Shown here: piece by piece, positions 59,112 to 64,000 of the stretch
Layout of the letters: the number at the start of each line of letters is the position of its first letter
Numbering within the stretch: the first letter of the stretch is position 1
Source: Multifurca ochricompacta
Lineage: Eukaryota; Basidiomycota; Agaricomycetes; Russulales; Russulaceae
Direction: 5' to 3'
NCBI GenBank assembly: GCA_022496185.1
Contig: WTXG01000080.1
Location: forward strand, 62,001-126,000
DNA length: 64,000 nucleotides
Notes under the pieces: generated by a model
Databases searched by the model: none
Told to the model about the DNA's origin: nothing
The model's input: only the letters and a program-made list of their open reading frames with translations
Made by a program: the position numbers and the translations under genes

Positions 59112-59453
59112 ACCCAGATGCCATTGCTGCTCTGGTTTCCCCTCCTTTGCTTCCTTTGAGCCCAGTTTGCCTGATGTGCTTCTGGCACTGCAGCTGAGCC
59201 TGATCCCCACTCAACAGCCTTAGGAGATTAGCTCCCTTTGGCTGACTCTTCCCATCTTTCTCTGTGCTTGGTTATAGCACAACTTCCTATCCACCCTGAA
59301 GCTAAGAGCCTGGCCCTGTTGAGCCAGGCTTGTTGTAGATCCCAGACCCACAGTGTTGGGTGCCGCAGATGAGGCTGACTAGTGCTGGACTAGTGTCAGC
59401 AGACTTGTGCTGACCAGTGCATGTCGCACAGCAATGCCCCGCTGAGCATTACA
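59112..59453 (-). repeat. 342-bp inverted repeat, right arm (CATTACA end)
   Basis: Reverse-complement partner of 54747-55088. Read on the minus strand it starts TGTAATG only 21 bp after the stop of the zinc-knuckle ORF, as a 3' LTR would. Its inner end abuts an AGTGATTAGCAGGGGTAACC unit that looks like a later insertion. Confidence 0.75.
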
Positions 59454-59474
59454 TCTAAGTCCTAGCAGAGCCAG

Positions 59475-60665
59475 CTAGATTGGCATACCATCATCATCCT
59501 GGACCAGGGAGAGGTAGTCATCTGCTATGGCATAGTGGTCAGCATCATAATTCTTGTTGTCTTTGTCTGTGGGGCAAATGTGTGTTTGTAGAAAACTGTA
59601 GGGCCCTTGCCTCCCACATTGAAAGCAGCTGTCGTAAACATGACAGTTAATTTCTTGATGTCTGGTGTTGTGGGAGAGACACTTGCTGCACCATCTGGAT
59701 GGGTTGATGATGGTGGGGGCCTCTGTAAGCTGGTGGAATAGGCACTGGCAACTCCAGTGTGAGGTGCTCTGGCAGTGTCGGCAGCATTTCTTGGTGGAGG
59801 GACAACACCAACTGAGATGGTACTTGCTACCACAGTGCCAGCAAGTCTGACCTCCTGGGTTTTTGTGCAATTGTGGCATTTCAAGGCAGCTTGGGTTGAG
59901 CCAGGGTGCAAGTTTGAGGGGGTGGCAAGGGAGAGGCCAGGCAAAAATGTTGGTGTACCATTCTGCTATAGTCTGATACACTTCCCCTAACTCCAACCAC
60001 ATCCTGATGGATGCCAGGTGTTGTTCAACATTGAAAATGCCCTGTGAGATCCTTGTCATCTGTCTCATATAATTGTTGTACTGCATGTTGAGGTTGGCCT
60101 TGAGTGCCTGAAACTTGTGCAGTCATGTGACCTTGGCTGTAAGTCGCAGCATGCATAGATCACAGAGAACTTCATTAATGGCAAAGGCATGAGGGTTGGT
60201 GCTTGAAAGATGCTCTAAGTGCTCTGGCCCCAAGATGTAGTGAAGGTGGTCAATTTGTTTTTCCTCAAGATAGACTGGGGCCCCATACACAGGCCCTCCC
60301 TTTTCTAAACATCCTGCTACATCCATACCTTCATTCATGTAGTAGATGTACTTGGCAATCTCAGTCTTGCCATCTCCTTGAGATGTGGGGATCATGAGTG
60401 GGAAGTAAAAGGGGGATTTCGGGTTGTTCAGGAAGAAAGGAAAGTCAGGAACCTTGTTGCCAAAGTTGACATTGATCAGGTCATTTGGGTGTGGGTGTTT
60501 GGGCAGATTAAAATCTTGGTCAGTGTTGGGGGTTCTGATCCCTTCAGCCACTTTGGCAGCCACATCATAATCAATAGGAGAAAGTGGACAAGAAGGAGGG
60601 TGAGCAGCAGGAAGTAGGGGAAAGGCATTGATGGCAGCAGAGGAGTGGATGTTGAATGAAGACAT
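59475..60665 (-). pseudogene. Element-encoded zinc-knuckle ORF, interrupted by one TGA
   Basis: The ATG at 60665 gives MSSFNIHSSAAIN. The frame is open to a TGA at 60123-60125 and continues open in the same frame to 59475, about 396 codons in all. The first half has no motif I know. The second half has a Cys/His array: CWHCGSKYHLSWCC and CRHCQSTSHWSCQC (CX2CX4HX4C), then CSKC and CFQC pairs, as in nucleic-acid-binding gag-like proteins. It lies 62 bp downstream of a gypsy chromodomain stop and 21 bp before an LTR-like repeat, all on the minus strand. It may be a third ORF of the element, or the gag of another element. Confidence 0.55.
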
Positions 60666-60727
60666 AAGGCTGGTAGTGAACTATTTCTGGGAAGGAGTGT
60701 ACTGGAGGGTGAGTAAGGTGAGGCTTT

Positions 60728-60921
60728 CTATTTATCTGCCTCTGGATGGCACCTATGGAAGTCCTTGACAAGGTCAGGTGCAAAGACATCTGCAGCTGCT
60801 TCCCATGTATTGTCAGTGTCAGGGAAGCCCTTCCATTTGATCAGATAGTAAAGTTTGCACCCCCTTCCTTTTCACTTTGTGTCAGCAATACATTCCACTT
60901 CCCATTCTGGTTCTCCATCAA
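60728..60921 (-). pseudogene. Gypsy (chromovirus) integrase C-terminal chromodomain remnant
   Basis: The minus strand reads EPEWEVECIADTK, a TGA at 60872-60874, then KLYYLIKWKGFPDTDNTWE and DLVKDFHRC before TAG at 60728. The YLIKWKG and NTWE blocks are diagnostic of chromodomains fused to Ty3/gypsy integrases. The rest of pol is not found upstream, so this is a truncated remnant. Confidence 0.75.
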
Positions 60922-60949
60922 TGTTACAATCCCCACCAAGCGCCCCTCT

Positions 60950-61481
60950 TTTCTTCACTCTTCCCAATGATGACCCTACCCTTCCTGATCACATCCCCAT
61001 CCTGGGATCCATCACATGCCTTACTTCCATCCCTGTGACTGCCTTTGACTTTGTTGACTCTGTATTTGTCTATGTTTGCTCTCTTATCTCCTTATCTTTA
61101 AGACTGGACATTTACTTAATCCCCTATCAGAAGCCAGGCTTTATGCCCTCTGCTTTTGTATATTTGGGCCCACTTGACTCTGTGATTCTTATCTCATAGA
61201 TGCCTATTTGATTACATATATAAGTCCACTGTAGCTACACTGTAGACCTCAGACTTGACTTATTGAATACATTGGTGCTTGTCTTTTGGACATCCCTGTT
61301 GAACTCCCTTTGCTTGTCTCAGTGCTTTTGGCACTTTCTGCTCAACATTGTCTTAGGGTACAGCCCCTTTGACTTTGACTTCTCTTGCATAAAGTCCAAG
61401 AGGCATGATTGGTCTCTTATCTAATCACAAAGTGTATGCTGTCACACAAGTCATGTGGAACATCCCACACTGGATGTAACA
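60950..61481 (+). mobile_element. LTR A (gypsy-type), degenerate
   Basis: TATA box TATATAAG at 61217, a CTCAGTGCTTTTGGCACTTTC segment, and a 3' end GATGTAACA followed by TCAAGTCAAGTCTC. The same order occurs in LTR B. The left end is not defined. Confidence 0.5.
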
Positions 61482-61720
61482 TCAAGTCAAGTCTCTCATT
61501 GTGGTTTCCAGCTGCAGTCAGACCCTCTTTCAAGAAGAACCCATTGAATGAAGAGAAGAGAATAATCTTTCACAGCAAGTACTTGGCTCTGCCACCTGGA
61601 AAGATTTCAAGTCCAAGTTTGGATACTATGTCTATCACGATGGAAGATACCAACTGGTAGAATACAATGACAAGAAAAGAGTTTGGTATTGCATCTGATA
61701 CTTGGACAGCCAACACTCTT
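61482..61720 (+). pseudogene. 5' gag fragment after LTR A
   Basis: Contains KFGYYVYHDGRYQLVEYN-like coding sequence parallel to that after LTR B. It stops abruptly where LTR B sequence begins. A fragment only. Confidence 0.5.
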
Positions 61721-61724
61721 GTGT

Positions 61725-62311
61725 TACAAACCCTGCTGTGTTGCCTTGTTTTCTTTCCCTCTTCACATGACTCGTTGTTTGGTTGTGCTTGCGCCTTTGT
61801 TGACTGTGTTGTGACTGGCATTGTACTTGTTTGCCCCTTATCTATGACTCAACTTCTTACTTATCTGTGACTCATACCTTACCTCAGAACTCTTATGTAT
61901 TTTCCCACCAGAATCACAACTATACCGGATTTGTCTACATATATTCTCATCTGGCCCACTTGACCCATTCCCCATTTGGATACATTATAACTTTGTTGAT
62001 ACATCAAGTATATTACTCCATTCAGACTCTGATTTCTATTACGTATATAAGGCCTGCCTAGATAGCCTGTATGCCTTAGACTCAACTTCTTAATTGACTT
62101 GGTGCATTACCTTCTGGGTGATCCTAAGACCCGACTCTTGAATCGTCTCAGTGCTTTTGGCACTCTTCCGCTCACTGGTACTAAGGGATTAGCTCCTTGG
62201 TATTGACTCTCACTCGATCTCTGTGTGCTTGAAAGACAGTACACACTTGACTTCGTAGTTTTGCTACACAACTTACCACATGTCTGTTGAACACCCGCAC
62301 CAGGCATTACA
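61725..62311 (+). mobile_element. LTR B (gypsy-type)
   Basis: TATA box TATATAAG at 62044, CTCAGTGCTTTTGGCACTCTT and a 3' end CCAGGCATTACA at 62311. The primer-binding region TTAAGTCAAGTCTCC follows, shared with LTR A. The 5' border is approximate. Confidence 0.55.
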
Positions 62312-62401
62312 TTAAGTCAAGTCTCCCCCACCGTGGCTTCATCTAGCCGAAGCCAGACCTTGCACACTGAAGAACTCATCAACCATTAAGACAAGGATAA
62401 C

Positions 62402-63486
62402 CTTTCACAACAGGTCCTTGGCTCTGCCGTCTGGAAAGATTTTGAAACCAAGTTTGGATACTATGTCTATCACGATGACCAGTACCAGCCAGTTGAATAT
62501 GACGAACAGAAACGAGTCTGGTACTGTATCCGTTACTCTAGAAGCCACTGTTCCTGGGTTACCACAGGACCTGCCCCACCAGAGTATGGCTTAGGACCTT
62601 GGAGAGAGAATCCTCCAGCCATCATCACAGATTCAGAAACCAAAGAATACATCGAAGAAAGCAGCGAAGATGCACAAGTCATAGCCCCTAGTTTTACAGC
62701 TCCGACAGTTGCACCCAGAGTACTACATCCAGAATATCTGCTTTAGTCTCTCCCCAGATCACATGACAAACCTCAGACACCCCGACCATCACTTATCCAA
62801 CAATGTTGACCATTGCTGCGCAATTGCCAGACCCCGCTCCAGTTGTCCCTGCCCAAACCTCCCTCCCCCATCAGGACGCCTTATGGGAGTCCTTCCAACC
62901 ACGTTTACTGGTGATTGATCCCAGAGCAAAAAGTTCATGCTCGAGTTCGAGATGTTTAAAAATTTCAACCATGATGTCCCGCAAATCATAAACCCTTTCC
63001 AGTGAACCAACCTCTTCCTCTCGCTTATTAGAGGAGACTCTGTTGATGACTGGACAATGGAGCAGATTGAATGGCTGAACGATAGAGTTACAGCTGGAAC
63101 CAGAACCACGGATGAAGATCTGTGGGATGTAGTGGCACAAAGATTTAAGGATGCCTTCACGGATGGACAGGCCAAGCAGAAGGCTGCCAGAGAATTGAAG
63201 TCCCTCAAGATGGAAAGAGGGGATTTAGATGGCTATGTAGCCAGATTCCACAACCTGGCTAAAAGAGCAGGGTATGATGTGAACAAAGAGGCAACGCTTG
63301 ACCTCTTCTCCCAGGGGTTACCCAACCCTCTGGTGAAAAATATCATCCAGTTCCATCACCCTGAGTTGTGGAGCCAGTGGATGAGTGCTGCCAGAACACA
63401 GCAGCAGGATTATCTAGACTTCCAAATGCGCTTTGGAGTGGATACTAAGAAGGGTAAAACCTGCGATCAGTGGAAGGCGGCATTTG
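62402..63486 (+). pseudogene. Retrotransposon gag (Ty3/gypsy), disrupted
   Basis: Leader coding VWKDFETKFGYYVYHDD follows LTR B, then there is a frame change near 62,690. The Retrotrans_gag domain is clear on the plus strand: SLIRGDSVDDW, ARELKSLKMERGDLDGYVA and FHNLAKRAGYD. Two in-frame TGA codons (62916-62918 and 63003-63005) interrupt it. The reading frame is cut near 63,486 by another LTR; the protease and zinc-knuckle part is missing. Confidence 0.7.
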
Positions 63487-63488
63487 GT

Positions 63489-63987
63489 GTGACAGAATTC
63501 TCCCTGCGACGTTACTAATGACTTGACATTGTGTTTCACCGGTGTTTTGGCTTACTGAGGGCCTAACCCCTCCTAATTCTCCTTAGTTCTAGCTCATTCT
63601 ACTGCACAACCATTTAGATACTGTGTCATAGTCCTAGAACCTTCTATTTACTATGACATAGCTAGTTCTACATGTATTTAAAGACCTACTAGAGTAGAGA
63701 GACAGACTAAGTCTGTTCTCTTGTGTTCAATCAGAGGTGCTTCGGAATCCTTGAATCCTCTCAGTTAAACCCCACTTGAACTCTCCAAGATGTGACTTGG
63801 AGAGCCTTCATCATCTTGAACTTGTTGCAGGACTTAGAGTCTCTGCCATCGACCTCGAATCTCACGCGCGTGCCCTCTGACTTTGTCATGGGCTTGACTA
63901 GATCTTGACTCTATTGTAACTTTGAACCTTGCCTTGGAAGACTTGCTCCCATCCGACCCCGACACAGTTCCGCACCTAACTGTGACA
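63489..63987 (+). mobile_element. LTR inserted in the gag; element continues past the window
   Basis: Starts TGTGACAGAATTC and ends AACTGTGACA. A TATA-like TATTTAAAG lies at about 63675. The final TTTGGAGTGAAAC is a plausible primer-binding site. The gag frame is lost at the left border. The border and family are by eye. Confidence 0.5.
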
Positions 63988-64000
63988 TTTGGAGTGAAAC

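Noticed and set aside
1..64000. CRISPR array, phage, operon or bacterial feature
   Set aside because: No regular repeat-spacer array. Introns and gene families are eukaryotic throughout.

Overview
The window reads as nuclear DNA of a filamentous basidiomycete (Agaricomycotina). The genes carry many short GT-AG introns of about 45-75 nt. The gene set fits too: a copper radical oxidase with four WSC domains, a WOPR (Gti1/Pac2) regulator, a Kre6/Skn1-type GH16, an NB-ARC/TPR NLR with an MLKL-like front end, and chromodomain gypsy elements. I would not name a genus from sequence alone; a Ceratobasidiaceae/Rhizoctonia-like fungus is only a guess from the style of the LTRs.

Layout. 1.5-9.9 kb holds housekeeping genes: GPN-loop GTPase 1 (minus), a divergent tail-anchored FHA protein (plus), a small membrane protein (plus) and a nucleolar circularly permuted GTPase of the GNL3/Nug1 type (minus). 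10.4-14.3 kb is a secreted WSC/glyoxal-oxidase gene (minus). 14.3-20.8 kb shows no gene I can support. 20.8-33.0 kb is a minus-strand run: WOPR regulator, SAC3/GANP mRNA-export factor, and a membrane GT2 glycosyltransferase. 37.3-39.6 kb is a GH16 transmembrane beta-glucan enzyme (plus). 43.3 kb has an intron-containing tRNA-Glu(UUC). 45.8-47.1 kb is an HNH-nuclease-like gene. From about 51 kb to the right end the window is accessory. It starts with a frame-disrupted NLR (MLKL-like helical domain, NB-ARC, near-identical TPRs), followed by about 10 kb of repeats: a 342-bp inverted-repeat pair, a tRNA-derived SINE-like unit, about 198-bp direct repeats, LTRs, gag and chromodomain remnants, and a zinc-knuckle ORF just 3' of a gypsy chromodomain.

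Genes at work together. The GT2 enzyme, the GH16 enzyme and the WSC oxidase all act on the cell wall or extracellular polymer. GPN1 (RNA polymerase II assembly/import), SAC3 (mRNA export) and GNL3 (60S maturation) are core nuclear genes. The NLR next to a transposon-dense block is the most interesting biology here: it combines a predicted necroptosis-like executioner helix bundle with a repeat-based sensor.

A caution runs through the window. At least ten positions in otherwise well-conserved reading frames need exactly one extra base, always with the same sign and several beside short homopolymers. This looks more like residual sequence error than widespread pseudogenisation. It affects GNL3, the WSC oxidase, the HNH-like gene and the NLR, and possibly SAC3. 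Exon boundaries are inferred by eye from splice signals and family knowledge.
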